64,000 nucleotides of DNA from Pseudomonas saponiphila (GCF_900105185.1 NZ_FNTJ01000001.1:3368501-3432500); one strand, 5' to 3'. Counted from the stretch's first letter, positions 54,201 through 63,984 are shown. Made by a program: numbers and translations. The notes: generated from the sequence alone by a model not told the origin.

Positions 54201-57200
54201 GGTCGTTGAGCACCTTACCGCCAGCGCCCAGGTTCCGCGGTTGGTTGTAAGGATCGGCAGCGGAGGTGGCGGTGGATGAAGTACCGGCGGTATAGACCCC
54301 GTACAACGAATCCATGCTCAGGTTGCCGGCGCTCAGCAGTTGCAGGTCGCCGGTGCCGGTGCGCACCACGCTGAAGCGGCTGCTGGACGGTTTTGGCGCG
54401 TATTCCTTGTCGGCCATGGCCGTGCAATAGCTCGGGTTGTCCTTGCAGAAGGATTCGACCGAAGGCTGCCCCAGGTCGGCCAGCAGCTTCGCATCGATGG
54501 GGTCGCCGGCCTTGATCACTATGCCGGCCCCGGCCAGGTCGTCCACGGCCTGCTGGGTCCAGGCGAAGCTGGCCTTGACTGCGCAGTAGCTCGGGGTGTC
54601 CGAGCAGAACTGATCGATGGAGGTCTGTCCCAGATCGATCAGCAGCTTTTCATCGATCGGGTCCCCGGCCTTGACCACGATACCGGCCCCTGCCAGATCA
54701 TCCGCCGCTTGTTGGGTCCAGATACGCACACTCTTAGAAGGCATTTCCTTGGCGAACATGCCGTAGTGACTGTCTGCCAGGTGCAGGTCGCCGCTGCGCG
54801 GGTTGGCCTGCAGGATACGGCTGTCGGCGGCCTGGGTATCGGCCCCGGCCACCAGGCGCAGGGACCAGGACTGCGAACCCTCGGCCAGCATCGGCGCAAT
54901 GGCCCAGAGCTGGCCCTGGCGCCCCGCCACTTCCGGCCGCAACTGCACAGATTCGACGCCCCCCGGCAGCTTGACGTCCGTTCCGGTGGGAATCAGCGCG
55001 CCCTTGGGCAGCGGCTTGCTGCCGTCGAGCAGCACCCCGCCCACCACCTTGGGCAACTCCACACCCTTGGGCCAGGTCAGGGGCTTGACCAGGATGTTCT
55101 GGCCGAGCAGGTTGCCGGCCTCCAGCTGGGTACCGGCGATCAGGGTCTGGGCCTCACCAAGCAGGGTTCCAGCGGCGAACAGCAGGTTGCCCGCGGCATC
55201 GCGCACAGCGGCGGCCAGCACGGTGCCCGCCGGCAGGGTCAGGCTCTGATCGAGTTGCACGGTCACCGGCAGACGGGTGCCCGCCACCAGGGTCAGGCCC
55301 TTGATCGGCAAGTCGTAGTTGAGGGTGGTGCCGCTGGGGAAACGGGTGCCATCGGCCAGGGTCACCCCGGTGCCCGGCACTATGATGTTGCCACCGGTAA
55401 AGTCCACGCCCTTCAGCAGTACCCAGCCCTTGTCATCCACGGTGGGCGGTGGCGGGGCGAAGCCGTCGTTGATGCTGCCGTAGATATTCAGGTCGCCACC
55501 GGCACGCAGGGTCAGGCTGCCGACCTCGCCGGAGCCATATACCGAAGTCTTCTGGCTATGAGGGTTGAGGCTGGCATAGCGATAGCCGGACAGGTCCAGG
55601 TCACCCTGCACCACCAGGTCGCCGTCGGCGGTCTTGCTGACGATCTCCACGCCGGGGCGCAGGTGCAAGGCATCGGCGTAGGTGGCGTTGTTCAAGCCGG
55701 CCAGCTTGTTCTGCAACAGGTCGTTGTTCTGCAACGCGGCGTTGATAAAGGCCGTGCTCAGTTGGTGTTTTTTGTCCAGGTAGTCCTGGGTGATTTGCTG
55801 ATACGGCCGGCCACTGGCGGTGCTGTCATTTTTCAGTGGCGCATCGTCGTAGCTGATCATGCCGTTGACCGCGATCGAACGGGCGCCCTGGATATCCAAG
55901 CGGCCATGGGCATCGATATCGATATCGTTGCTGCTGCCGTCCGCCTGAACCAACCGTGGCGCGTTCAACTCCAGGGTGCCGCGGCTACGGCCGTCGTTCT
56001 GCCCGGCGGCGCTCCCCACAGCCACATCGGTGCCATGGCGCAGGTCGATGCGTGCGCCATCGGCCAACGTCAGCCGGCCCTCGCCGGAGCCGAGTACCAC
56101 GGTGGCGCGGTTGGGCGAGTCGATGATCTTGCCGTAGCTGTCCACCCGCAGTTGACGACCATGGGCGTCGAGCACGGCGCTGCTGTCCAGGGTCAGGCCA
56201 TGCCTGGCTGCCAGGTTGATGCTGCCGACCCGCTCGCCGCTGGCGTCCACCAGACCGTTGACCCGCAGGCTGCCATTGTCCAGGGAGACGTTGACGCTGC
56301 TGGCCTTGACCCCGTTACCGATGGTCAAGTCGCCCTGCTTGAGCTGGAAGCTGCGCGCGCCGTACACCTGGCCCTGGTTCAACCGCTGGTTGAGGGCGGC
56401 GAACTGTTCGTCCAGGGTGCCACTGGCGCCCAGGCGCTGGGCCTGGATCTCCACCGCGCCGCCCAGGTAAGGCACCCAGGTGCCGCCGGCATCGTAGTAG
56501 CCGCTGCTGGCGCCGAGGATCTTGCCCGCCAGCTCCACCAGCCCGGCGTTGCCGTCCACGGCCACCGCCCGCAGCTTGCCGGCCTGATTGTTATTGGCCG
56601 ACAGATCGATGCTCGACCCAGCCGCCTGCAGCACATTGCCGGCGCGGCTCTGCAACAGCACCTCGCCACCGCTGCCGTAGCGGGTCAGGTCGTTGAAGAC
56701 CATGGCGCGGCCCGCCACATCGATCAGCGCGGCATCGGTCAGTACCACATCACCACGGGCCTCCAGGGTCACCTTGCCACTGGGCAGCACCACCGCGCTG
56801 GCCAGGCGAATGCTATCGCCCTGCAGGGACAGTTCCGCCCCATAGCCCTTGGTCTCGCCACGGGGGCCGGCGGTGGCGCTGATATCGATGGCGCCACCGG
56901 CGCTGATGCGGTTCACCGAACCGGCCTCGCCGGTCAGCAGCGGGCTGCGGATATTCAGGTTGCCGCCGCTGTAGGCGAAGCCCTTGAGCGGGTCATAGGC
57001 GCCCTGGCTCTGGTACACCGAGAGGCTGCCCTTGTGGTTGGCGGTGATGCGCTGGCTGGCATTCAGGTCGACGTTGGCAAAGCCCAGGGCCAGGCGGTCG
57101 AAGCTCTTGATGGTGCTGGGCTGGGCGAAAGCGCCATAGCCGAACTCGATGCGCTCGGCATTGATCGACAGGCGTCCGCTGCCGGTACCGGCACCACCGG

Positions 57201-60200
57201 CCACCACTGCGCCAGGCGGGGTTTCGGCACCCTGCCAGATCAGGTTTGCCGTGTGGATGCTGGCCACATCATTGGCACCGCCGGCGCCGTAGATCGCCGG
57301 GGTGGAGAGCATCAGGTTGTTCAGCAGCGACTTGCCAGTAACCGGGTCATAGGTGTCCAGGCTGGCGCTGCCGTAGAAGTTCAAGCCGTCCCTGGCCGAG
57401 AGTTGCAGGGTTTCCAGGGCTGGGGCGCCGAACTGGCGGTCACCGCGCAGCAGGCGCTCCAGCAGTTGCTGGTTCAAGGTCATGCCGCCAGGCAGGCGAT
57501 TGGCCGCAGCCGCGGCCGCCAGGGCCTCGGGGCTGCCGACGTTGATATTTTTCACCCCTAGATTCAAGTGGCGGGTGCCATAGCGCACCTGATCACCCAA
57601 CTCGAAGGTGCCTGCGGTCACGGCGACAATGCTGCCCTCGGAGTGCAGTGTGGTCTGCCCGCTGCACAGGGTTGTGCTGCACCCGCCTATGTTGATGCCA
57701 CTATTGGTAGTCGAGGCCGATAGCGAGGTACTGATCACATTCAGCAAACCGTTGGATACCGCGAGCATATTGGCTGCTTTGTAGATAAAACCATCAGTGG
57801 CGTCGTAGCTGGCCTTGCCCTTGCCGATGGTGTTGATCGAGGCCCCCTGCTCCACAAGGATTGCCCCGCCCCCTGTCACCAGGAACACCTCCGGCGCTGC
57901 CAGACTCGCCCCAGAGCGCAAGGTGATGGAACCGCGCGTCAAGTCATCGCCCTCATAAAATGAGATGTAGTTACCTCCCTGGCCGTAAGTGAGAGAGCTC
58001 AAGCCACCGATGATCAAGCGTGTAGCGCCCAGGGCATTGAGACTGTCCGCCCTCAGGGTCACTCCCTTGAACCCGTCGCTAGGCGACTTGTCGGCCGCCA
58101 CCACTTCGGTGTTTCTGTCACCGGAACTCATCACTGCGACTGTGCCGCCATAACCTCCGGCTGCGGCCTCGAAGCGGCCGATGCCGGCGAAGGAGAACGC
58201 ATCGGCTCCAGCGCCTTCGCGCAACGCCAGCTTCAGGGTCTTGGCGTCCACCTCAAGCATCGGCCGTGGTACCCCAAGCCTGGCGGCATCGGCCTTGGCA
58301 AACTGCGCATAACCGGTTTCGTTGTACTGGGAATAGCGGCGCAAGGTGTCGGCCGACGTCAGGATCAACTGGCTGGCGACGCTGTTGCTGATCCCGGTAT
58401 GGGCCACCGAAAGGTACCCGGCGGTGGACCAGGAGCCATTGCGCATCTGCTGGGTCGTGCCTTCGCTACCCAGCCCGGCCAGGCCATTGATCTCCACACG
58501 GAAGGCCCCCGGCATCAACGCGAAGGTGGACGGCATCAGGGTGTAGGTGCCCGCCGCCAAGCCCGGCACTCCGCTGCCAATGGTGATCTGCTGGCCGATC
58601 AGCGGGTCTAGCGCACCGCCCTCTGACGCCAACGGTGCATAGCCCGGCTGCACCCCGGGGACGATGGCGTAGATCGGGTTGGTGACCAGGCCCGGCAAGA
58701 CCAGACCACCGTTGGCGCCGATCTGCACCAGCGGGTTGTAGCGAGCATCGGTGGAACCGCCACGCCCGGAGATAAAGCCCGCGCCCAGCAGCTCGCCGCC
58801 TCCGGACAGGTCCAGGGTGGCCTCGGGCAATACCTTCACCGACTTGCCGCCCAGGATCACCCCGATGCTCAGATCGCCGTTGCCGTAGACCCGTGCTCCC
58901 TGGCCAATGAGGGTCACGGTCTTGCCGTTGTACTTGTAGACCTGGCCATCGACCGTGCCGCCATAGGGCAGTACCAGGCCCTTGCCACTCACCGAGGTCA
59001 GGCTGCCAGGCAGCAGTTCCACCTGGCTGGCGCCCAGGTTGCCGATCTCGATCAAGCCCAGGGGCGCACGCAGCACCCCGCCCTGTTTGATGGTGGCCGC
59101 GCCCAATTGCAGGCGACCGAAGGCCGAATAAGGCACGGCCGAATCGGTGCTGCCGTTGCGGCCAATGGTCAGGGTGCGCACCGGGTTGAAATCCATGGTG
59201 GTGCCGACAGGCTCACTCAGGTAACCGGCAATCACCCGGGCCCCGACCTCGGTGCCGGGGTACAACTGTGCCGCCCGCAGAGTCATGTCGCCCTGGGTCA
59301 ACAGTTGGGTGCTGATGCCCTTGGCGATCACATCGGTGCCGGGCCCAGCAAGGAAGCGCAAATCGCCCTGGCTGCTGAACTGCACATCATCGAACCCTCG
59401 GCGCTCGACCAGCACCAGGCTGTTGTCGGCCTGGCGCAAGCTGCCCTTGCTGCCAAACACCACATTGCCGCGCACATCGATCAGGTTGCCGCTGGCATTG
59501 AACTGCGCCTGGGTGGCTCGTTGCGACGGCGTGCCGGTGGATACCGGGCGCACGTACTGGTCCTTGCCCTCCAGCGGCGCGAGCATCCCCGCCAGCAGCA
59601 GGTACGGCGCCGACAGGTTGACCCGGGTATTGGCCGCGGCGCTGTCGCTGAGATTCAGCGCACCGCTGTACAGGCGCAAGCTCTGGCCCATGTTCAATGC
59701 GATATCGCCATCGAAGCTCAGCAGGCCGTTGCTCAACAGCGCCAGGTTGTCGAAACCGCCGGCCTTGACCTGATCCACCCCGAGGCGGCCATGGCCGTAT
59801 TCCAGGCTGGCGGCCGCGGCCTCGGCACTGCCCGGCAGCGTGCTGCCCTGGTGAACCTGGCTGAGCATCAGTTCCCGGGCCTTGAGTACCTGGTTGCTGA
59901 CGGCGTTCTTGATGTAGTACGGGCTTTCCAGGGCCAGGGACAAGGTCCCCCCCGCCGCGCCCGCACCACCAGCCCGGGCGACGAAGCTGCCGTCCAGGTA
60001 CAGGCCATTATTGGAAGCGAAGCTGATACTGCCGCCATTGCTGGCCACCTGCACCCGCCCCTGGCCGGGAATATCCAGGGCTGCCTGGGTGCCGGAAGCA
60101 TCCAGGCGGGCACCGTCGCGCACCACCACGAACAGATCGCTGGCCTTGGCGATGCCGGTGGCCAAGTCGATCTCGCCGCCGATGCTGATCTTGCCGCCAT

Positions 60201-63200
60201 TGCGTACCTGGCCATAGCTGCGGCCACGGTTGTCCACCGCGCTTACCGCACGGGCCGCAACATCGATCAGCGCCTGCTCGCCGACCCAGATCGAACGCCC
60301 GTGGCCGGCGGCATTGGCCGCCTCGGAGCAGGCCACCGTCAGCCCACCCAGGCTGACGCTGCCACCCCAGGCATTGAGGGTGCCGTTCATGGTCAGCTGG
60401 CCAACGCTGCGCAGATTGATGGCCTGCCCCGGATCGACAGTGATCACCGCGCCCTGGCCCACCGTCAGCGCCGTGCTGGCCAGTTGTGCGGCCGTGGAGT
60501 ACTGGTTGCCCGCGGTAAGGGTCAGCCCCGCGCCACGGCGCTGGGTCAGCACGCCCTTGGCCGCATCCTGCTGATAGAGATCCGGCTGCCAGGTTTCCAG
60601 CACGCTGTCCGCCGCACTGCCACTGACGGCATTGCCAGCCTGGGCACCGACGCGATAGGCCGGCATCGTCACATCGACCCGGGCACCGTCGGCGACCTTC
60701 AGCCCTTCATTGCCGGTGATGTCGTAGGCCGCAAAGCCCTTATTGAAGAAGTCCCCCGCCAGTTGCAGGGTGCCGGCCTCGGGCGCGGCATTGCTGGCGC
60801 CAATCAGCACCTTGTGCGCCTGCAAGGCCAGGGTGCCGCCACCGTTGACCCCGTAGCCGCGCAGCTGACCCTTGAGGTCGAGCTGGCCATCGGCGGCGAG
60901 CGTCGCGTCGCCGCCCTTGCCGCCGCTGGCCTTGCCGTCGTAGCCGATGCTGGCCCCGGAGCTGACATCCACCAGGCTGCCGCTGGCCAGATTGAGGTCG
61001 CCGCTGCTGCGCAACGACACCTTGCCGCCATTGATAAAGGCCAGGCCGCTGTTGTCCTGGGGGCTCAACGCCAGGTTGCTCCAGCGCCCGGAAGCGTCCA
61101 GGCGCACCCCGCTGGCCACATCGACCCGGGCAGATACGCCGCCGGGGGCGAAGATCACGTCGCCGACCGCAAAGTTGCGGTCCATATCCACCTGCCTCAG
61201 CACGTTGCCGGCATTGATGCTGCCGCCATGGGCCGTGAGGTTGGCGTTGAGCTTGACCTGGGGCCCGAACAGGGTGATATCGCCGCCGTCGGCCACCTGC
61301 AGCGCACCATTGACCTGGATCTGCTGCTTGGCGCCAACCTTGATCGCCCCCAGCTGGAGGCCGTTGAGTGTGTCGCTGTCGAGCACCAGCTGGCCCTGGC
61401 GGTTGGCCGGCAGGGCCGTGGCGAGGTCCAGGCCAGCGGCGATCTTCTGCTGGTTGGCGTCGATCAGCACCTGATCGGTGACCGGGTTCAGCGCATAGCC
61501 CAGGGTGCCACTGGTCTTGTTGTAGATCGGCGTGTAGCTGCCGATGATCAGTTGCGCGCGCTGGGCCGCGGCCTTGTGCGACTGCTGGTAGCCGTCGAGC
61601 TTGAGGTTGGGCGCCTGGGTCTGGCGATCGCCCTTGAACACCTCGCTGATCAACTGCCCTTCGAGCACCGCGTTGCTGGTGCCGATCACCAGCTTGCCGG
61701 CGTCGCGACCAACGGTATAACCGGCCTCGTAGCGCTGCTGCTGGGCGATCAGCGGGTTGTAGTAATAGTCGGTGCGACCCCAGCGCGGGCTGCTGTCCAC
61801 ATAGCCCTTGTAGATGCCGGTATAGAGCAGGTCCCCCGGCGCCCGGGAGAGCTCGTACAGGCGCCCGTCGACGCCCTTGAGCCAGGTCTGGCGGATATAG
61901 CCGGCCTGCACATCGACGGTGCCGCCGGAGAGGTTCAACTGAGCGCCGGACTGGGTCACCACGTCCTTGCCGGTAAAGGTCAGGGTGCCGCCCTGAGCCA
62001 TCCACTCGCCGATATTGTGGCCCTGGGTGCCCAGGTAGCCGCCCACTTCCAGCAGGCCGCCGGCGGTGTACCAGCGGTCGGTGGCGTAGCCGTTGGTGCC
62101 GGCCGGGACGAAGATCAGCTCGCGCAGGTCGACCCACACATCGTTGTTGATCAGCTTGCCGCTGTCGCGGTTGCCCGCCGAGTCGCGCTGCTCGTTGCCC
62201 TGGACATTGATCTTGATGTTGTTGGACTCCATCGCCACCTTGACCCCGACGGCGCCGGATACATCGATCACCGCGCCGTCGCGTACCAGGCTGCGCTGCC
62301 CGGCGCTGACCGCCACCTGGCCGCCGGTGGCCAGGGTGATGGAGCCTTTCTGGAAGTCCACGGTGCCGCCACTGACGATCTCCACCCGCGACTGGTCGGT
62401 GCGGTCGGCGACGCTGCTGAGGTTGTTGAACTGGCCGGTGATCAGGTTGGTCGGGGTGCCGTCGAGGTTGATCAGGCCGTTGTTGCGCTGGCTGTCCAGG
62501 GCGGTGCTGCCGCTGCTGTCCAAGAGGATCGCGGTGGTGCTGCCCTGCCCCAGGGTCACGCTGCCACTGCTGTCGCTGGCGGAGTTGAGCAGGTGGATGG
62601 TGCCGCGGGTGTCCACCGAGGTGCTGGCCAGGGCCACGCCGTTCTGCACCACCTGATGTCCGGTCAGGGTGATATCGCCGCTTGCGGCCATGATCAGGCC
62701 GCTGTTGCTGACCGTACCGGCGCTGCTGCCGGCCTTGAGCGAAGTGGCCACTTCGTTGCCGCGGGTGGTGGAGCGCTGGTTGCCGTCGGTGCCCACCCCG
62801 CGGCGGATATAGAAACTGTCGCCGGCGGCCAGGGTGGTCTGGCCCCTGGCGGTGACTATGGTGCCGGCGTTCTCCACTTCGGCCCCCAGCAGCAAGGCGT
62901 AGCCGCCGGCATCGGTGGACTTGGCCGGTGCATGGGTCTGGATCAGCGCGCCGCGCTGCACCTGGACCTTGCCCAGCGCATCGATGAAGGTCGGCTGGCT
63001 GCCGTTGGCGTCCACATAGAGCCCGCGCTGAGTGAACTGCTCGTCGCTGATGGTGGCTGCGGCCGCCACCAGGTTGCGCACATTGACCTGGCTGGTGCCG
63101 CTGAAGATCACCCCGTTGCGGTTCATGATCATCACCGTACCGGCGCCCTTGATCTGGCCCTGGATCTCGCTCGGCCGGCCATTGGGGTCGTTGACCTTGT

Positions 63201-63768
63201 TCAGCAAGGCCCAGTTGGACTGCTGCTGGAAATCCACCGTGGTGTTGCGCCCGACGTTGAAGGTTTCCCAGTTGAGGATGGCCTTGTCGGCGGTCTGCTC
63301 GATGCTCACCGTGGTCTTGCCGCCGGACTGGCTCTGCACTGGCCCCTTGGCGTTGATCCAGCCCTGGGTCAGGCTGTTGTCGACCTTGAGCCCGCCCTGG
63401 CCGAGGCCGTCGGGAATGCTGCTGACGCTGCCGAAGGCGGCCTGGCGCGCCGCGGCCTGGGCCGCCTGCTGCGCGGCGATGGCGGCCACCGTGGAATTGA
63501 GGTTGCCCAGGGAGCGTTGCAGTTGCTGGTTGGCCCGGGTCTGCTGCGACAACGGCGGAATTCCCGGCACCTGGCCATTGGTACGCGCCGCCGTGGCGGC
63601 CTGGGATGCGCCCTTGTCGGCGAACCAGCCGGAACTGAAGGCCGTGGCGCCATGGGCGCTGCCGGCCATCATCAGCAAGGCAATGGCGTGAGCCAGGGGC
63701 TTGAGTCGCAGGATCGGCGCCTGAGAGTCCAGGCCAGGGGTGTTAACCGGGGGTTTGCAGCGAACCAT
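51262..63768 (-). CDS. pdtA: Giant TpsA filamentous hemagglutinin-like exoprotein (PdtA-like)
   Basis: The 4168-residue protein has a signal peptide (about 1-41, ending SAHGATAF). The TPS/haemagglutination-activity domain is at about 130-260 (ILNWETFNVGRNTTVDFQQQ; MNRNGVIFSG in place of the NPNGI motif). A very long beta-helical filament follows, rich in DARG/GNLLAS-like repeats. A DUF3739-type region is at about 3770-3880 (FVDAYLDPASLAGGKVYKLY, AIAALFP). There is no C-terminal toxin, VENN motif or CdiA-like end. The start has AAAGGATG upstream. By family it is exported through its TpsB (2964). In P. aeruginosa pdtA is phosphate-starvation controlled; no clear Pho box was seen here. Its partner lies 46 kb away on the same strand. 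Confidence 0.93.
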   Translation of the reverse strand: MVRCKPPVNTPGLDSQAPILRLKPLAHAIALLMMAGSAHGATAFSSGWFADKGASQAATAARTNGQVPGIPPLSQQTRANQQLQRSLGNLNSTVAAIAAQQAAQAAARQAAFGSVSSIPDGLGQGGLKVDNSLTQGWINAKGPVQSQSGGKTTVSIEQTADKAILNWETFNVGRNTTVDFQQQSNWALLNKVNDPNGRPSEIQGQIKGAGTVMIMNRNGVIFSGTSQVNVRNLVAAAATISDEQFTQRGLYVDANGSQPTFIDALGKVQVQRGALIQTHAPAKSTDAGGYALLLGAEVENAGTIVTARGQTTLAAGDSFYIRRGVGTDGNQRSTTRGNEVATSLKAGSSAGTVSNSGLIMAASGDITLTGHQVVQNGVALASTSVDTRGTIHLLNSASDSSGSVTLGQGSTTAILLDSSGSTALDSQRNNGLINLDGTPTNLITGQFNNLSSVADRTDQSRVEIVSGGTVDFQKGSITLATGGQVAVSAGQRSLVRDGAVIDVSGAVGVKVAMESNNIKINVQGNEQRDSAGNRDSGKLINNDVWVDLRELIFVPAGTNGYATDRWYTAGGLLEVGGYLGTQGHNIGEWMAQGGTLTFTGKDVVTQSGAQLNLSGGTVDVQAGYIRQTWLKGVDGRLYELSRAPGDLLYTGIYKGYVDSSPRWGRTDYYYNPLIAQQQRYEAGYTVGRDAGKLVIGTSNAVLEGQLISEVFKGDRQTQAPNLKLDGYQQSHKAAAQRAQLIIGSYTPIYNKTSGTLGYALNPVTDQVLIDANQQKIAAGLDLATALPANRQGQLVLDSDTLNGLQLGAIKVGAKQQIQVNGALQVADGGDITLFGPQVKLNANLTAHGGSINAGNVLRQVDMDRNFAVGDVIFAPGGVSARVDVASGVRLDASGRWSNLALSPQDNSGLAFINGGKVSLRSSGDLNLASGSLVDVSSGASIGYDGKASGGKGGDATLAADGQLDLKGQLRGYGVNGGGTLALQAHKVLIGASNAAPEAGTLQLAGDFFNKGFAAYDITGNEGLKVADGARVDVTMPAYRVGAQAGNAVSGSAADSVLETWQPDLYQQDAAKGVLTQRRGAGLTLTAGNQYSTAAQLASTALTVGQGAVITVDPGQAINLRSVGQLTMNGTLNAWGGSVSLGGLTVACSEAANAAGHGRSIWVGEQALIDVAARAVSAVDNRGRSYGQVRNGGKISIGGEIDLATGIAKASDLFVVVRDGARLDASGTQAALDIPGQGRVQVASNGGSISFASNNGLYLDGSFVARAGGAGAAGGTLSLALESPYYIKNAVSNQVLKARELMLSQVHQGSTLPGSAEAAAASLEYGHGRLGVDQVKAGGFDNLALLSNGLLSFDGDIALNMGQSLRLYSGALNLSDSAAANTRVNLSAPYLLLAGMLAPLEGKDQYVRPVSTGTPSQRATQAQFNASGNLIDVRGNVVFGSKGSLRQADNSLVLVERRGFDDVQFSSQGDLRFLAGPGTDVIAKGISTQLLTQGDMTLRAAQLYPGTEVGARVIAGYLSEPVGTTMDFNPVRTLTIGRNGSTDSAVPYSAFGRLQLGAATIKQGGVLRAPLGLIEIGNLGASQVELLPGSLTSVSGKGLVLPYGGTVDGQVYKYNGKTVTLIGQGARVYGNGDLSIGVILGGKSVKVLPEATLDLSGGGELLGAGFISGRGGSTDARYNPLVQIGANGGLVLPGLVTNPIYAIVPGVQPGYAPLASEGGALDPLIGQQITIGSGVPGLAAGTYTLMPSTFALMPGAFRVEINGLAGLGSEGTTQQMRNGSWSTAGYLSVAHTGISNSVASQLILTSADTLRRYSQYNETGYAQFAKADAARLGVPRPMLEVDAKTLKLALREGAGADAFSFAGIGRFEAAAGGYGGTVAVMSSGDRNTEVVAADKSPSDGFKGVTLRADSLNALGATRLIIGGLSSLTYGQGGNYISFYEGDDLTRGSITLRSGASLAAPEVFLVTGGGAILVEQGASINTIGKGKASYDATDGFIYKAANMLAVSNGLLNVISTSLSASTTNSGINIGGCSTTLCSGQTTLHSEGSIVAVTAGTFELGDQVRYGTRHLNLGVKNINVGSPEALAAAAAANRLPGGMTLNQQLLERLLRGDRQFGAPALETLQLSARDGLNFYGSASLDTYDPVTGKSLLNNLMLSTPAIYGAGGANDVASIHTANLIWQGAETPPGAVVAGGAGTGSGRLSINAERIEFGYGAFAQPSTIKSFDRLALGFANVDLNASQRITANHKGSLSVYQSQGAYDPLKGFAYSGGNLNIRSPLLTGEAGSVNRISAGGAIDISATAGPRGETKGYGAELSLQGDSIRLASAVVLPSGKVTLEARGDVVLTDAALIDVAGRAMVFNDLTRYGSGGEVLLQSRAGNVLQAAGSSIDLSANNNQAGKLRAVAVDGNAGLVELAGKILGASSGYYDAGGTWVPYLGGAVEIQAQRLGASGTLDEQFAALNQRLNQGQVYGARSFQLKQGDLTIGNGVKASSVNVSLDNGSLRVNGLVDASGERVGSINLAARHGLTLDSSAVLDAHGRQLRVDSYGKIIDSPNRATVVLGSGEGRLTLADGARIDLRHGTDVAVGSAAGQNDGRSRGTLELNAPRLVQADGSSNDIDIDAHGRLDIQGARSIAVNGMISYDDAPLKNDSTASGRPYQQITQDYLDKKHQLSTAFINAALQNNDLLQNKLAGLNNATYADALHLRPGVEIVSKTADGDLVVQGDLDLSGYRYASLNPHSQKTSVYGSGEVGSLTLRAGGDLNIYGSINDGFAPPPPTVDDKGWVLLKGVDFTGGNIIVPGTGVTLADGTRFPSGTTLNYDLPIKGLTLVAGTRLPVTVQLDQSLTLPAGTVLAAAVRDAAGNLLFAAGTLLGEAQTLIAGTQLEAGNLLGQNILVKPLTWPKGVELPKVVGGVLLDGSKPLPKGALIPTGTDVKLPGGVESVQLRPEVAGRQGQLWAIAPMLAEGSQSWSLRLVAGADTQAADSRILQANPRSGDLHLADSHYGMFAKEMPSKSVRIWTQQAADDLAGAGIVVKAGDPIDEKLLIDLGQTSIDQFCSDTPSYCAVKASFAWTQQAVDDLAGAGIVIKAGDPIDAKLLADLGQPSVESFCKDNPSYCTAMADKEYAPKPSSSRFSVVRTGTGDLQLLSAGNLSMDSLYGVYTAGTSSTATSAADPYNQPRNLGAGGKVLNDPGSYFEQFVNGSGTSLYRAWYPEGGGNLRIDVGGNLTGNITGVAGNSLAWPNPKDNGLDSAEVGNWLWRQGSADVATGGSAQPTAWWINFGTYTAAGAADRMVGFTGFGTLGGGNLELNVAGAAGTVDTPANANDPATVAPRSQGLVLAVGSTGRVASDGSLQLTGGGDLRVNIAGALNPASEMAMERRNGMLVNLRGNTTLHSGSQGSIDLLYGSFALDHNPSETRAFDSLRSTLGVTRGGLSLMPGDATFNLQSRGDLVLQNVEDPGRVRQFNPALFSRGSQTGTGQSWFTLWTDRTAIDLLSLGGNLAPITNPAGTDLAVVYPSILRAVAASGSLYYGQASMQQSGTIAFREPLLLAPGAHGQLQFLAQDSIHAGGFIVSQSGAAASSMATPWHPAFVGRIGGVVAASNLSINGNSASSSLPLFAFGSGSVAGPVGGAADPARFYAVSGDLVGVSSGRSIAFNSASLHPGQTWYEGSRPVWMMAGRDIVGSGRLVVDFDPNSSSTSQGNLFVHNSPNDISIVSAGRDILYSNFMVAGPGTLELTAGRNILMEDKVSVTSLGAVAPGDSRPGASIVMQAGVGPKGPDYRRFVDAYLDPASLAGGKVYKLYDGELQAWLAERFGFTGDSAQARAYYAALPAEQQRVFAREVYFAELKAAGREYNQDGGVRQGSYARGRAAIAALFPSTDVAGNPITYKGDITLFGGAGVHTNFGGNIQMLTPGGNQTFGIEGTAPPASAGIITQGAGDIQLYSLGSILLGQSRIMTTFGGSIMGWSAAGDINAGRGSKTTVVYTPPKRVYDNWGNVSLSPSVPSTGAGIATLNPIPEVPAGDIDLIAPLGTIDAGEAGIRVSGNVNIAALRVVNAANIQTQGKSSGVPVSATVNTGAMTSASAAGSAASQAAEDAARNQQAAARQGRASIVTVEVLGFGSEPVQRQREEASRAPGYDPDSPVQVLGAGPLSDQARARLTDEERGQLTL
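54403..54720 (-). repeat. Two tandem 53-residue units inside pdtA
   Basis: The unit starts WTQQAADDLAGAGIVVKAGD (first) and WTQQAVDDLAGAGIVIKAGD (second). Each contains GDPID.KLL.DLGQ and a Cys pair (FCSDTPSYC / FCKDNPSYC). The period is exactly 159 bases (54720 and 54561). They fall at residues about 3017-3122, in a stretch that is not beta-helical in character. They may be a small disulphide-bonded surface module. Confidence 0.95.
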
Positions 63769-63916
63769 TACTACTCATCCTTTGTGATGACGCCCAGGGG
63801 TGCGCGACGCTGTACGGCCCAGGGCGCGCGTCACTGCTTCAAGGGGTTAGGCCGTTGGCGCGAGGCACGACCGAACGGATGTCACGGAAAATTCATCTTG
63901 GGGGTGTAGGCAGGGC

Positions 63917-63955
63917 CAAAAACAAAAATCAGCAACGGTCGAAACCGTTGCTGAT
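63917..63955 (-). terminator. Hairpin terminator, probably of the gene beyond the right edge
   Basis: ATCAGCAACGGT (63928-63939) pairs with ACCGTTGCTGAT (63944-63955), and on the minus strand is followed by TTTTTGTTTTTGG. It lies 149 bases upstream of pdtA and ends a minus-strand transcript entering from the right. Confidence 0.92.
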
Positions 63956-63984
63956 CCGGGTGTTGCAGGTATCGGACGCGAGGG

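Noticed and set aside
54340..57561. Plus-strand open frame of about 1070 codons opposite pdtA
   Set aside because: Same reason as above; composition mirrors the beta-helical repeats of the real gene.
59107..63909. Very long plus-strand open frame (about 1600 codons) opposite pdtA
   Set aside because: It is antisense to pdtA codons in high-GC DNA, is Ala/Gly/Gln/His-rich and has no domain or ribosome site. The TpsA frame on the other strand is clearly coding.
63769..63916. Pho box upstream of pdtA
   Set aside because: No tandem CTGTCAT-like pair with the right spacing; single partial matches such as GTGACAT are not enough.
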